5,628 bases of DNA from Treponema sp. GTDB lineage: Bacteria; Spirochaetota; Spirochaetia; Treponematales; Breznakiellaceae. The translations under genes and the position numbers were made by a program. Below, piece by piece: positions 1-5,607 of the stretch. The stretch lies in the NCBI GenBank assembly GCA_031273835.1, contig JAISRD010000235.1, positions 1 through 5,628 on the forward strand, read 5' to 3'. Under the pieces are notes generated by a model. That model worked only from the letters and a program-made list of their open reading frames with translations. It ran no database searches and was not told the origin of the DNA. The stretch's first letter is position 1. Each line of letters opens with the position of its first letter.

Positions 1-107
1 TACGAATATGTGCCCAATATAAATCAGGTAATAGGCTCGGTAAGGGATGTACTGACATGGAACGTTTGAAAGAAGAAATCACCCATGCGTTAGCGCCTGT
101 CCCTCCC

Positions 108-127
108 GGCCGCTCAAACCAGCGGCC
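108..127. repeat. GC-rich 7-bp hairpin with 6-base loop
   Basis: GGCCGCT at 108-114 is the exact reverse complement of AGCGGCC at 121-127, with loop CAAACC. The stem could extend past a 1x1 mismatch by one C-G pair (106/129). There is no T-tract on either side, so it is not a standard intrinsic terminator for either strand. It may still form in RNA read from either direction. Confidence 0.5.
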
Positions 128-176
128 CGATAACCCGCGAAAATCCAAATTCCACCACAATCAACCAACCCAAGAA

Positions 177-190
177 CCTGCTTGCGCAGG
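177..190. repeat. Small 5-bp hairpin with TTGC tetraloop
   Basis: CCTGC at 177-181 pairs perfectly with GCAGG at 186-190 around a four-base loop. By itself such a short stem is common by chance. It is listed because it lies between two stronger palindromes and could be part of one folded RNA. Confidence 0.3.
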
Positions 191-239
191 GGAGGCAGAG
201 CGGACGGGGTATGGTTGTTCTCATAAGGTATTGGACTCA

Positions 240-290
240 GGGTACATACCCTTAATTCCGCCGCAAGGCGGGCTCTTGGGGTATGTACCC
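240..290. repeat. 12-bp perfect inverted repeat with nested GCAA-loop hairpin
   Basis: GGGTACATACCC at 240-251 is the exact reverse complement of GGGTATGTACCC at 279-290. Inside the 27-base spacer, CCGCC (258-262) and GGCGG (267-271) form a second stem closed by GCAA (263-266), a GNRA-type tetraloop when read on the plus strand. The whole unit folds as a long stem, an internal loop and a capped inner stem. Neither flank has a T-tract (plus strand continues TTCGCC, minus strand continues TGAGTCC), so a classic intrinsic terminator is unlikely. It could be a dispersed palindromic repeat (REP/MITE-like), an RNA-stabilising 3' structure, or a bidirectional roadblock between convergent genes. The structure is directly visible; the role is not. 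Confidence 0.75.
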
Positions 291-303
291 TTCGCCACGA
301 ATC

Positions 304-330
304 AAAAACTTAACGGATGAGGCTTAAGTT
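304..330 (-). terminator. Weak terminator-like hairpin after hisH
   Basis: Read on the minus strand, AACTTAA (330-324) is followed by a 10-base loop and TTAAGTT (313-307), then a run of T formed by the A-run at 304-308. The 7-bp stem begins about 23 bases after the hisH stop, the usual place for an intrinsic terminator. The stem is mostly A/T with a large loop and the T-run partly belongs to it, so its strength would be low. The larger palindrome at 240-290 may assist as a second barrier. Confidence 0.35.
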
Positions 331-352
331 ATTGCCATTGGTTTTCCAGGTA

Positions 353-1048
353 CTAGCCGCTGAGCCAGTTTTCCAGGAGCTTAAGCCCCGCCTCCCCGGA
401 TTTTTCCGGGTGAAACTGAACCGCGGCGAGGGCTCCCCGTTCCACAGCGGAACAGTACCGCACGTAGTATTCCGCCTCGGCGGCGCTTAGGTCCCCGTCG
501 TCCGGCAGGGCATAGTAGGAGTGGATGTAATAAAAAAAGGGAGAGCCCTCAAGGCCCTTAAAGAGCCGGGAGCCGCTCCTGGCGGAAGTTTGGTTCCAGC
601 CGATCTGGGGTATCTTTCGTCCCGGAAAACGCCGTACCGTCCCCCGTATCACCCCCAGGCCCTTAACGGCCCGGTCCTCAAGGCCGGGGGCATAGCCCGC
701 CTCCTCCGAATAGTCAAACAAAAGCTGGAGGCCTATGCAGATCCCCAAAAAGGGCCTGTCCGCCCCTATCCAGCCCCGGAGGGCCCGGGCGTAACCTGAG
801 GTCTCCAGGGCTTCCATGGCGGTGGCGAAATGCCCGTCGCCGGGAAAGATGATGCGGTCAAAGGGGGAGGCGCCGGCGGTCCCGTGGGGGGACAGGGCCA
901 GTTCTTCCGGTCCGGCGGTAAAACGGGCCTTGGCGCCCAGGCGCTTAAGGGCGTTCATTACCGAGCCGAGGTTGCCCGCCCCGTAATCGATCACCCCGGT
1001 TAAGCCGGTCAAGGCCGCAGGTCCGTTAAGAGGGGGCCGTTCACGCAA
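353..1048 (-). CDS. hisH: Imidazole glycerol phosphate synthase, glutaminase subunit HisH
   Basis: This is the class I glutamine amidotransferase subunit that hydrolyses glutamine and passes ammonia to HisF, which makes imidazole glycerol phosphate and AICAR in the cytoplasm. The N-terminal strand VIDYGAGNLGSV (residues 19-30) is typical of HisH. The catalytic triad is present: Cys104 in GICIGLQ, and His213 and Glu215 in QFHPEKS. IPQIGWN (146-152) and YIHSYY (174-179) are further family motifs. The oxyanion-strand motif, usually PGVG, reads PGDG here (69-72), and about ten extra residues precede it. The predicted start is TTG at 1048, overlapping the end of hisB by 8 bases, with AAGGG at 1054-1058 five bases upstream. 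Starts at TTG 1012 (219 residues) or GTG 994 (213 residues) would fit the usual family N terminus better but lack a clear ribosome-binding site. It is the last gene of the operon; its partner hisF is not in the window. Confidence 0.93.
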   Translation of the reverse strand: MRERPPLNGPAALTGLTGVIDYGAGNLGSVMNALKRLGAKARFTAGPEELALSPHGTAGASPFDRIIFPGDGHFATAMEALETSGYARALRGWIGADRPFLGICIGLQLLFDYSEEAGYAPGLEDRAVKGLGVIRGTVRRFPGRKIPQIGWNQTSARSGSRLFKGLEGSPFFYYIHSYYALPDDGDLSAAEAEYYVRYCSAVERGALAAVQFHPEKSGEAGLKLLENWLSG

Positions 1049-1658
1049 GCACGCCCTTGGTCGAGGGGATGGCCTCCGCGGCGCGGGGGTCGATTTCGCA
1101 GGCCCCCCGCAGGGCCCGGGCGGCGGCCTTAAAGAGGGCCTCGATCTTGTGGTGATCGCTGCGCCCCCGTATCACGTCAAGGTGGAGGGTAAGCCCCGCG
1201 GAAGAGGCAAAACCCTGCCAGAAATCCTCCACCGTATCGATCTGGAAGGACGAGCTCGCGCCGCCGGAGGCGGATACCAGGGGTATGCCCGAAAGCGGGG
1301 CGTTAAAGACCAGGAAGGCCCGGCCCGAAATGTCCGCCGCGGCCTGAACCAGGGTTTCGTCCATGGGATAGAGACAGGAAGCGGTCCTTACGATGCCCCG
1401 CTTATCCCCCAGGGCCTTGGCAAAGCACTGGCCCAGGACTATCCCCGTATCTTCCACCAGGTGATGCTGATCCGTTTCAAGATCCCCGGATGCCTTAATC
1501 TCAATATCAAAGAGGCCGTGTTTGGCAAAGGTATTGAGCATGTGAACCATAAAACCTATGGGGTAGTCGATTTTCGCGGTCCCCGTACCGTCGATGTCGA
1601 GCTTTACGCTTATATCGGTTTCCCTGGTGGACCGGCTGATCCCGGCGCTTCGTGCCAT
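1041..1658 (-). CDS. hisB: Imidazoleglycerol-phosphate dehydratase HisB (monofunctional)
   Basis: This enzyme dehydrates imidazole glycerol phosphate to imidazole acetol phosphate using a di-manganese site. The 205-residue protein is the single-domain form; the HAD-type histidinol-phosphatase domain fused to it in E. coli is absent, so that step must be done by another protein. Family landmarks are in order: RETDISV near the N terminus, the metal-binding HHxxE at 65-69 (DQHHLVED), MDE at 99-101, SGR at 111-113, TLHL (157-160), the second HHxxE at 169-173 (RSDHHKIEA), and the C-terminal PSTKG (198-202). The first His motif, usually DHML in GFFDHML, reads VHML here (38-41); the His itself is kept. 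The start ATG lies 9 bases after the upstream gene, whose stop codon overlaps the G-rich ribosome-binding stretch. The end overlaps hisH by 8 bases, which suggests translational coupling to the enzyme acting just before it. Confidence 0.96.
   Translation of the reverse strand: MARSAGISRSTRETDISVKLDIDGTGTAKIDYPIGFMVHMLNTFAKHGLFDIEIKASGDLETDQHHLVEDTGIVLGQCFAKALGDKRGIVRTASCLYPMDETLVQAAADISGRAFLVFNAPLSGIPLVSASGGASSSFQIDTVEDFWQGFASSAGLTLHLDVIRGRSDHHKIEALFKAAARALRGACEIDPRAAEAIPSTKGVLA
1046..1058 (-). promoter_or_regulatory. hisH ribosome-binding site and TTG start inside the hisB 3' end
   Basis: AAGGG (1058-1054 on the minus strand) lies five bases before a TTG at 1048-1046, all within the last codons of hisB. 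No ATG in this frame gives a plausible HisH N terminus. This arrangement decides the start chosen for hisH and implies that its translation depends on ribosomes finishing hisB. Confidence 0.5.
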
Positions 1659-1661
1659 GCT

Positions 1662-1670
1662 TCCCCCCTA
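1662..1670 (-). promoter_or_regulatory. hisB ribosome-binding site overlapping the upstream stop codon
   Basis: On the minus strand the TAG stop of the EIIC-like gene (1670-1668) runs directly into a G-run, GGGGGGAA, which ends two bases before the hisB ATG. A G-run is a less exact match to the anti-Shine-Dalgarno than GGAGG, and the stop/RBS overlap favours coupled translation of the two genes. Confidence 0.55.
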
Positions 1671-3257
1671 TTCCGAACGGACCGTGTCGCCCTTTTTACG
1701 GAGCAGCGCGTTCAGCGCCAGGTACAGGACGCAGGCCGAACCAAGGCTTACGGCCATGGCGATCACCATACCCAGGGGATTGTTTGAGAGTCCCGGCGCC
1801 ACAAAGGAGGCCACATAGGCGGTGGATTTTACATTAAAGATACCCACGGTAAGGCCGCCGAGTCCCGCCGCCGCCAGGGCCGCGGCGAAGAGTATTTTGG
1901 AGGAAAGCATAAAGGGATAGGCCGCCTCCACATAGGTGCCGAAGACCATATTGATGAAAAAACCCATGGACGCGGCGGGCCGTTCGCCGGGCTGCCGGGG
2001 CCTTAGAATATTCGCCAGGGTTATCCCCGCGGAAACCATGACCAGGGAGCACATGTCCACGGCGCCGAGGAAACTAAAGCCGTACTCTTCCATTTCGAGG
2101 AGGGCGATGGGGAGTATGGCCGCGTGGTAAACCCCGGCCATGATCGCGGGCCAGATTAAGAGGCCGGCGATGAGGCCGCAGAGGGGGGCGTTGACGGCCA
2201 GGGCCCAGTCAATCACCGCCCTTACGCCGTTGCCCAGAGCTAGGGCCGCCGGGGCGATAAAGAAAAACACCAGGAGCCCCGCGGCGAGGCCCGAAAGTCC
2301 GCCTCCCACAATGTTTGCCGTGGTTCCCGGCCAGCCCTTCCCCAGAGTAAAAAGAATCAGGTAATAGACAAAGATCCCCGCAAGGATGCCCCCCACCAGG
2401 CCGCCCAGTATTCCGCCGCCGGTGGAGAGGACCCCGGCAATAGCCCCGGAAACAATGCCCGCCTCGTTAAGGCCCGAAATCTGCCGGGCCGCCACGACGG
2501 CGACGATGATGGGAAGGGCGTCCAGCAGTTTCTGCTGTATGGTTTCAAAGAGGCCCGTCAGCGCCGCATCGGGGGCGGCCTTGGAAAGTATCTGCCACAG
2601 CGCCAGGGAAAGGGCGGCGGCGATAAAACCCGGCAGGGACGAGAACAATATGCCCCGTATGTTGATGCGCTTAAGGGGGTTTTCCGAAGCGTCCGCCGCC
2701 TCGGCGCTGCCCAGGGCGGGGCGGTACTTATGCCCGAAGTGTTTTGCCAGGGAGAGGGCGGCGGCGATTGCCCGGGTCCTGTTGGTGGTGCCCGTGGTAC
2801 CCGAGGCGGAAATGATGTTGACCCCCGCGGCCTTGGCCCGGGAAACCGAAGAACCCCCCGTCCCCGCGGCGGGAATTTTTTCCCGCGCCGCCGCCGCCGC
2901 GGTGAGGCTGTTTACCCCCTCAGGATCGGCGCTTACCAGCACCAGGGCGTCCACTTCTTTTTTTTCTACGGCCCCGGCTATCGCCTTGTCGCAGATCTTC
3001 GCCCTTTCATTGATCTCCTTAAGGGTTTTCCGCTCCGACTCAAACAGCGCCCCCCCCTCAATGGTCCACAGGGAGGCGGGAACGTCTTCCTTGATTCCGT
3101 CCATGGACTGGTCCGCCGCGATAAACTGCACATGGGATATTTCAAAACCGGCGGCCTCAAGCTGTCTTTTAAGTTCCCCCAGCAGCGCCTTGGGGTTCTT
3201 TCCCCCAAGGTTAAAAAGATTGCCTCCGCTGCTTCCGATTACCGCCGCCCTTTTCAT
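1668..3257 (-). CDS. PTS EIIC-like membrane permease with N-terminal soluble domain
   Basis: The 529-residue product has two parts. Residues 1 to about 185 look soluble and alpha/beta, with glycine-rich loops GSSGGNLFNLGG (8-19) and SGTTGTTNRTR (152-162) that could bind phosphate or a nucleotide; I do not recognise this domain. Residues from about 200 to 518 are strongly hydrophobic, with roughly nine or ten membrane segments. They carry patterns like the EIIC sugar-transport component of the phosphotransferase system: GVYHAAILPI (375-384), like the GxxHxxxxPI of glucose-superfamily EIICs, and FGTYVEAAYPFM (439-450), at the place of the usual GxxEPxxYG-type sugar-binding loop. No EIIA or EIIB domain or phosphorylated-cysteine motif is seen here or in the neighbours. 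Start ATG 3257 is chosen over an upstream start at 3314 because it has GGAGG seven bases before it and does not overlap hisG. It sits 22 bases after hisG and 9 before hisB. Substrate unknown; a noncanonical transporter or sensor is also possible. Confidence 0.72.
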   Translation of the reverse strand: MKRAAVIGSSGGNLFNLGGKNPKALLGELKRQLEAAGFEISHVQFIAADQSMDGIKEDVPASLWTIEGGALFESERKTLKEINERAKICDKAIAGAVEKKEVDALVLVSADPEGVNSLTAAAAAREKIPAAGTGGSSVSRAKAAGVNIISASGTTGTTNRTRAIAAALSLAKHFGHKYRPALGSAEAADASENPLKRINIRGILFSSLPGFIAAALSLALWQILSKAAPDAALTGLFETIQQKLLDALPIIVAVVAARQISGLNEAGIVSGAIAGVLSTGGGILGGLVGGILAGIFVYYLILFTLGKGWPGTTANIVGGGLSGLAAGLLVFFFIAPAALALGNGVRAVIDWALAVNAPLCGLIAGLLIWPAIMAGVYHAAILPIALLEMEEYGFSFLGAVDMCSLVMVSAGITLANILRPRQPGERPAASMGFFINMVFGTYVEAAYPFMLSSKILFAAALAAAGLGGLTVGIFNVKSTAYVASFVAPGLSNNPLGMVIAMAVSLGSACVLYLALNALLRKKGDTVRSE

Positions 3258-3264
3258 ACCATTG

Positions 3265-3269
3265 CCTCC
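3265..3269 (-). promoter_or_regulatory. Strong ribosome-binding site of the EIIC-like gene
   Basis: GGAGG on the minus strand lies seven bases before the ATG at 3257. It is the best Shine-Dalgarno at its proper distance in the operon, and it decides the start in favour of 3257 over the in-frame start at 3314 inside hisG. Confidence 0.8.
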
Positions 3270-3279
3270 ACTATAAAAA

Positions 3280-4134
3280 TTACGGAACCACTTTCCGCAA
3301 ATCGTATTCAACAATATCCCCAGCGCCGAGCTTCTTCAAACGGGGAATCAGACCGGGAATTTCGCCCCTCTTTACGGCAATTTTTACCGCATAACCGCTT
3401 TCCCCATACAGGGGGGACACGGTGGGGCTGCGCATGGCCGGAAGGGCCGCCGCTATTTTTTCAAAGCCCTCCCTGGGGAAGTTCATTTCCAGCATCACCC
3501 GCTCCCTTCCGTCCAGCACCGCCTTGAACAGCATGGCCAATTCCTCGATACGGCCCCGTTTTTCGGCGTTGGACAGGGCTTCCCTGGAAGCCACAAAGCG
3601 GGTTGATGATTCAAGGATCGACGCGACGATACGCAGGCCGTTATCCCTGAGGGTTTGGCCTGTGGAGGTATTGTCGATGATCATATCCGCGTCGTCCGGG
3701 GGAAATACCTCGGTGGCCCCGTAGGTACGGACTATACGGTAGTTGAAGCCCTGCCCCTTAAGCCAGTCCCCGGCGATATTTACATATTCGGTGGCGGCCA
3801 CGATCTTTTTCCGTTTAAGGGCCTGGTCGTCCAGTTCGGCGGGAACGGCCGCCACAATGCGGACCCTGTCAAAGCGGAGGTCGAGAATTTCTTCCACATC
3901 GGCGCCGCTTTCCCTGATCCAGTCGACGCCGGTAAAGCCCGCGTCATGGCTGCCCAGTTCCAAAAGTTCCCCCACATTCTGGGGTTTCATGATCTTGGCG
4001 TCAAGCCAGTCCGCGCCCATGCGGGGCCTGTAGGTCCGGTCGGCCATGGCGATGGGGAAGCCCGCCTCGTCAAAGAGGCGGGAAACATTCTCGAATATAC
4101 GGCCCTTGGGGATAAGGATACGGAGCTTTTCCAT
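3280..4134 (-). CDS. hisG: ATP phosphoribosyltransferase HisG, long form
   Basis: HisG catalyses the first, committed step of histidine synthesis, joining ATP and PRPP to phosphoribosyl-ATP in the cytoplasm. The N terminus LRILIPKGRIFE (4-15) and GFTGVDWIRE (66-75) are family motifs, and the PRPP-binding loop is DNTSTGQTLRDNGL (154-167). At 284 residues it is the long form: a C-terminal segment from about 215 to the end, with SPTVSPLYG (236-244) and LKKLGAGDIVEY (266-277), matches the ACT-like regulatory domain through which histidine inhibits the enzyme. Such proteins act without HisZ, and no hisZ is seen. The start is fixed by family alignment, but no good ribosome-binding site lies at the normal distance. 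It begins 15 bases after the lipoprotein stop and is in the same frame as that gene. Confidence 0.96.
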   Translation of the reverse strand: MEKLRILIPKGRIFENVSRLFDEAGFPIAMADRTYRPRMGADWLDAKIMKPQNVGELLELGSHDAGFTGVDWIRESGADVEEILDLRFDRVRIVAAVPAELDDQALKRKKIVAATEYVNIAGDWLKGQGFNYRIVRTYGATEVFPPDDADMIIDNTSTGQTLRDNGLRIVASILESSTRFVASREALSNAEKRGRIEELAMLFKAVLDGRERVMLEMNFPREGFEKIAAALPAMRSPTVSPLYGESGYAVKIAVKRGEIPGLIPRLKKLGAGDIVEYDLRKVVP

Positions 4135-4141
4135 AACGGTT

Positions 4142-4160
4142 TTAGGGTATCATAAACTCC
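4142..4160 (-). promoter_or_regulatory. AGGAG plus three-codon mini-ORF ahead of hisG
   Basis: On the minus strand AGGAG is followed three bases later by ATG ATA CCC TAA (4153-4142). The ATG overlaps the TGA stop of the lipoprotein gene as ATGA. The hisG ATG at 4134 begins seven bases after the mini-ORF stop and has no other evident Shine-Dalgarno. Possible readings are translational reinitiation or coupling from lipoprotein to hisG, or simply chance. The sequence elements are directly visible; any regulatory role is inferred. Confidence 0.35.
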
Positions 4161-5607
4161 TGTCTTTGGGTAGGAGATCGTAAAAGATCTCTGCCCTAAG
4201 CCCCGTAAGGGCCTGGAATTCTTTCTGTAAAGCGGCGCTGCGCCTGCCGAAGATACCGGGGTCTTTGTCCAGATATTCCAGAACCGCGTCGGACCCGGCG
4301 GTTCCCGCTGCCTCCCTGCGGGAAGCTTCATACCAGGGCCTGATATATTCCCGGAAGTATTGGTCCGTTTCTTCGGGTCTCTGCTGGAGCAGGTAGGCCG
4401 CCGTTTCGGAGGCCAGCAGACGCCGATCATTCAGCACGTTGTATTCCCGGTAGATGAGGGCGCTTCTGATAAAGTCCTGTTCCTGGGGGCTTAAGGACGC
4501 AAAGAAATTCCCAAAAAGCCGCCCAAGTTCCGGCATGGTAAATTCAAGGCCGTGGACCGTTTCATGAACGTAGTACACAGGGAGCCTCTGCCGGGATTCA
4601 ACGGAAAGGGCGATTAGGGCCCCTTCCCCTTCGGCAATACCCTCCTCCGTTTCCCGGATAATTCCCCGGGCGAGCAGTATGTCCTTAAGGAGCAGCTCAC
4701 TGTCATTGAGAGGGAAGCGCTGCCTGCGGGCAAGGTCGAAAAAACGGGCCATGTCCCCGGCGCGGTAGTCGTGGGCGAACCAGTCCCGCAGATGGGCAAT
4801 ATCCTCGTCCGCCGCCAGGGTTCCGGTAAATCCCGGCTTTTCGGTAAAAAAAGCCAGGCGCTTCAAAAAGCGGGACTGGACGGCGAAATTTCCGCTTATC
4901 AGGTAGAGCAGGCGGGGATACAGGTTGAAGGTAAAAAGCTCGTAGTCGTCCTGCCGCCAGGCGGAACGGGGATAGTAGAGCATGGTCCCCAAATCGGCCC
5001 TTAAGGGGGTGAGGGGAGCGGGCTGAGGGGTATCGTCAGGACGGAATTCAACCTGTACCGCCAGGGGTTCAAAACTTTCGCCGGCTTCAATGGTGATTTC
5101 CTCAGGCAGGGAACCCCAGCGTTCGCCGTTAAAAACCAGGGGCCGATGTTCCAGGGCCTTGGGATAAAAGTCAAATACCGTTTCCGTAACGGCTCCGTCC
5201 ACGGCGGCGGAGGGGGCCTTCCAGGTAAGCGCGCCACGGGTCCCGGTTTCCGCCGCGGGAAAGCGGTAGTACAGCAGCAATGTCCACCGTGAAACGTCCC
5301 CGGACCGCGAAGCGGTATCCGCTTCTGCGGCTATGCTCCGTATAATCCAAACGCCCCGGCTGTCTTTTTTCCAGGTATAAAGCTGCCGGGGGGGATTTAC
5401 TTCGGCGGACGGAGAGGAAGAAACTGCCGGACCGGCGGAAAGCCGCGGCGTTCCGTCTTTTCCCGAAGCCCCGCAGGCGAGGACAACAAGACCGGCCAGA
5501 ACAACAAGACCGGGCAGACCCGCAAAACGGGCCTGGCCGGCAAAAGAGGCCGCCGCTGGAGGTCTACGCGTGGGACGCAGCGACCGGCACACTCCGGGGC
5601 TTGTCAT
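4150..5607 (-). CDS. Probable lipoprotein with HExxH metallopeptidase-like motif
   Basis: I do not recognise a named family. The N terminus is a lipoprotein signal: arginine-rich n-region (8-27), hydrophobic stretch GLVVLAGLVVLA (33-44), then lipobox VLAC with Cys45, so the mature protein should be lipid-anchored outside the cytoplasmic membrane. Residues 46-75 are a Ser/Pro/Ala-rich linker. About 75-200 is rich in aromatic and charged residues and may be a beta domain. The C-terminal half is mostly helical and contains YYVHETVHGLEF (346-357), an HExxH zinc motif at 348-352. Glu401 in LLASETAAYL, 49 residues further on, is a plausible third zinc ligand of the gluzincin type. A peptidase role is inferred from this motif alone. 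The n-region is long for a lipoprotein; ATG 5607 is preceded by AGGGG four bases upstream, and an internal start is possible. It is the first visible gene of the operon, 15 bases before hisG. Confidence 0.75.
   Translation of the reverse strand: MTSPGVCRSLRPTRRPPAAASFAGQARFAGLPGLVVLAGLVVLACGASGKDGTPRLSAGPAVSSSPSAEVNPPRQLYTWKKDSRGVWIIRSIAAEADTASRSGDVSRWTLLLYYRFPAAETGTRGALTWKAPSAAVDGAVTETVFDFYPKALEHRPLVFNGERWGSLPEEITIEAGESFEPLAVQVEFRPDDTPQPAPLTPLRADLGTMLYYPRSAWRQDDYELFTFNLYPRLLYLISGNFAVQSRFLKRLAFFTEKPGFTGTLAADEDIAHLRDWFAHDYRAGDMARFFDLARRQRFPLNDSELLLKDILLARGIIRETEEGIAEGEGALIALSVESRQRLPVYYVHETVHGLEFTMPELGRLFGNFFASLSPQEQDFIRSALIYREYNVLNDRRLLASETAAYLLQQRPEETDQYFREYIRPWYEASRREAAGTAGSDAVLEYLDKDPGIFGRRSAALQKEFQALTGLRAEIFYDLLPKDRSL
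5476..5511 (-). repeat. 18-base tandem duplication in the signal-peptide coding region
   Basis: Two adjacent 18-base units (5476-5493 and 5494-5511) match at 16 of 18 positions and both encode GLVVLA. Together they make most of the hydrophobic core of the lipoprotein signal peptide. The two differences are synonymous, which points to an older in-frame duplication kept under selection for hydrophobicity. Confidence 0.7.

Larger units (their letters stand above)
1..352. other. Gene-poor region downstream of hisH with several hairpins
   Basis: No convincing gene is seen here. The minus strand carries no continuation of the his operon (no hisA or hisF reading frame). On the plus strand one frame is open from the left edge to 320, with an ATG at 57 and a purine-rich stretch (AAGGGA) at 42-47. 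Its predicted peptide is rich in Pro, Gln, Asn and Gly, has no recognisable domain, and its last third is encoded by the large palindrome. Another plus-strand frame is open from base 1 to a TGA at 67-69 and could be the tail of a convergent gene, but 22 codons are too few to judge. The region holds four possible stem-loops, annotated separately. It looks like a spacer between the end of the his operon and whatever lies to the left. Confidence 0.6.

Noticed and set aside
1..69. Open plus-strand frame from the left edge to a TGA at 67-69, possibly the tail of a convergent gene.
   Set aside because: Only 22 codons are visible and nothing is recognisable, so it cannot be told from chance; the sequence to the left would decide.
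57..320. Plus-strand reading frame of 87 codons in the intergenic region, with AAGGGA nine bases before its ATG.
   Set aside because: The peptide has no recognisable domain, is rich in Pro/Gln/Asn, and its last third is dictated by the palindrome. GC-rich DNA gives open frames of this size by chance. A conserved homologue would reverse this.
1..352. CRISPR array, integron attC site or tRNA in the gene-poor region.
   Set aside because: There are no regularly spaced direct repeats, no matching attC core sites around the palindrome, and no cloverleaf with a T-loop GTTCRA pattern.
1149..1787. Long plus-strand open frames opposite hisB, and similar ones opposite the EIIC-like gene (2386-3276, 2730-3527) and hisG (3655-4155).
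   Set aside because: They are antisense shadows of well-supported genes in GC-rich DNA, with Pro/Arg/Gly-rich translations and no motifs.
3258..3314. Longer start for the EIIC-like protein at 3314, inside hisG.
   Set aside because: The extra 19 residues overlap hisG by 35 bases and lack a ribosome-binding site, whereas ATG 3257 has GGAGG at ideal spacing and begins a sensible alpha/beta strand (MKRAAVIGSSGG).
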